From: Geitlerinema sp. S16
GTDB lineage: Bacteria > Cyanobacteriota > Cyanobacteriia > Cyanobacteriales > Geitlerinemataceae
Assembly: GCA_011390275.1 (NCBI GenBank)
Contig: JAABST010000009.1
Location: 43,493-107,492, forward strand
Reading direction: 5' to 3'
Length of the DNA: 64,000 nt
The notes beneath the pieces were generated by a model that saw only the letters and a program-made list of their open reading frames with translations, had not been told where the DNA came from and did no database searches. The position numbers were made by a program, and so were the translations under genes. Below, one piece after another: positions 63,748-64,000 of the stretch. Position 1 is the first letter of the stretch; each line of letters begins with the position of its first letter.

Positions 63748-64000
63748 ATGAGCGTCAAATCGATAGAAGTGACCGGCAAGCTGAAATCATTGTGGAGGGA
63801 GACAGCGAGGTTGCTGAAAGGAAGCGAGCGTCGGCAGTACATGGCGAAAGTGGTCGAGCAACTCGGTTACGGCGGGCAAATCTGGGCGCAGAAAGAACTG
63901 GGGTGGAACCGGGGGACAATACGGAAAGGCCAGCAGGAAGTGGCAAGCGGCCTGCCAATCCGAGACGCATTCGAGCGGCGGGGCCGCAAGCCGGTCGAAG
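63748..64000 (+). CDS. ISAzo13-type transposase, N-terminal part, cut by window edge
   Basis: 84 codons from ATG 63748 to the right edge. LKGSERRQYMAKVVEQLGYGGQIWAQKELGWNRGTIRKG and DAFERRGRKP match the start of ISAzo13-family transposases. It begins 20 bases from the start of the broken EH-signature gene and is transcribed away from it. The element's end must lie in that small gap or inside the gene, so it may have displaced the gene's promoter or N-terminus. Confidence 0.75.
   Translation, partial: MSVKSIEVTGKLKSLWRETARLLKGSERRQYMAKVVEQLGYGGQIWAQKELGWNRGTIRKGQQEVASGLPIRDAFERRGRKPVE

Noticed and set aside
1..64000. CRISPR array
   Set aside because: No run of regularly spaced direct repeats of 23-45 bp with unique spacers was seen; the tandem repeats found have no spacers.

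Overview
The window is a stretch of cyanobacterial chromosome. The evidence is petB/petD (cytochrome b6 and subunit IV), petG, a CytM-like cytochrome, a GUN4-domain protein, Ycf23, cyanophycinase, a carotenoid oxygenase, a DesC-type desaturase, an NblB-like HEAT protein, a SigF-type sigma factor, several cyanobacterium-specific DUF families (DUF3352, DUF2605, DUF2973, DUF1517, DUF2808, DUF7219) and very frequent CGATCG / GCGATCGC (HIP1-type) octamers. GC is moderate to high. I cannot name the genus from this sequence.

Layout. 1-1003: 5' part of a one-chain restriction-modification enzyme that runs off the left edge. 1157-6105: a minus-strand cyanate operon cynA-cynB-cynD-cynS with a terminator, a long leader and a MITE between cynA and cynB. 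6106-12560: DUF3352 protein, a two-domain peptidoglycan hydrolase, a methyltransferase fused to an Mrr-type nuclease domain, and an isochorismatase-family hydrolase. 12586-17317: two cyanobacterial unknowns, DedA and a PBP4-type carboxypeptidase. 17641-21569: plsX-fabH-fabD-plsC, acyl-chain initiation and acylation. 21673-24681: small unknowns, petG and CytM. 24890-29548: rnhA-folP, DUF2973/DUF2605, a creatininase-family protein and cyanophycinase. 29924-36589: trmD, DUF1517, GST, an FtsL-like protein plus ftsI, and a GDT1 transporter. 36732-42923: a TolB-like propeller protein, petD and petB, an IS200/IS605 remnant, Trm1, a kinase-like protein, coaE. 43084-48468: TPR, NYN, chemotaxis receptor, MBL-fold and SigF genes. 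48723-54111: a SulP transporter broken by a 73-bp tandem duplication, carotenoid oxygenase, tRNA with CAT anticodon, NblB-like, CBS and 2Fe-2S proteins. 54228-62284: desC, methionine gamma-lyase family, a MITE, hisC, GUN4, fba, ycf23, DUF2808. 62317-64000: a decayed edge with a WD40 fragment, a MITE, an EH-signature (ZorC-like) gene broken by an in-frame TGA, and the start of an ISAzo13-type transposase.

Themes. (1) Nitrogen: cyanate import and hydrolysis, cyanophycin breakdown and NblB fit nitrogen scavenging; a perfect GTA-N8-TAC (NtcA-type) dyad lies in the cyn leader. (2) Envelope: amidase/glucosaminidase, PBP4, FtsI and an FtsL-like partner. (3) Genome plasticity: three MITE-like elements, a family of AGAA...TTCT hairpins, a pair of ~90-bp inverted dispersed repeats that both begin at a stop codon, and at least nine short tandem duplications (7-73 bp units), one of which disrupts a gene. 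(4) Defence genes lie at both edges and in the 9.6-11.3 kb interval; the right-edge one is decayed.

No intact new multi-gene system is evident. The best leads are the repeat families, the slippage-type duplication in sulP, the CxxC-bearing extension of CynA and the decayed EH-signature locus, whose partners would lie beyond the right edge.
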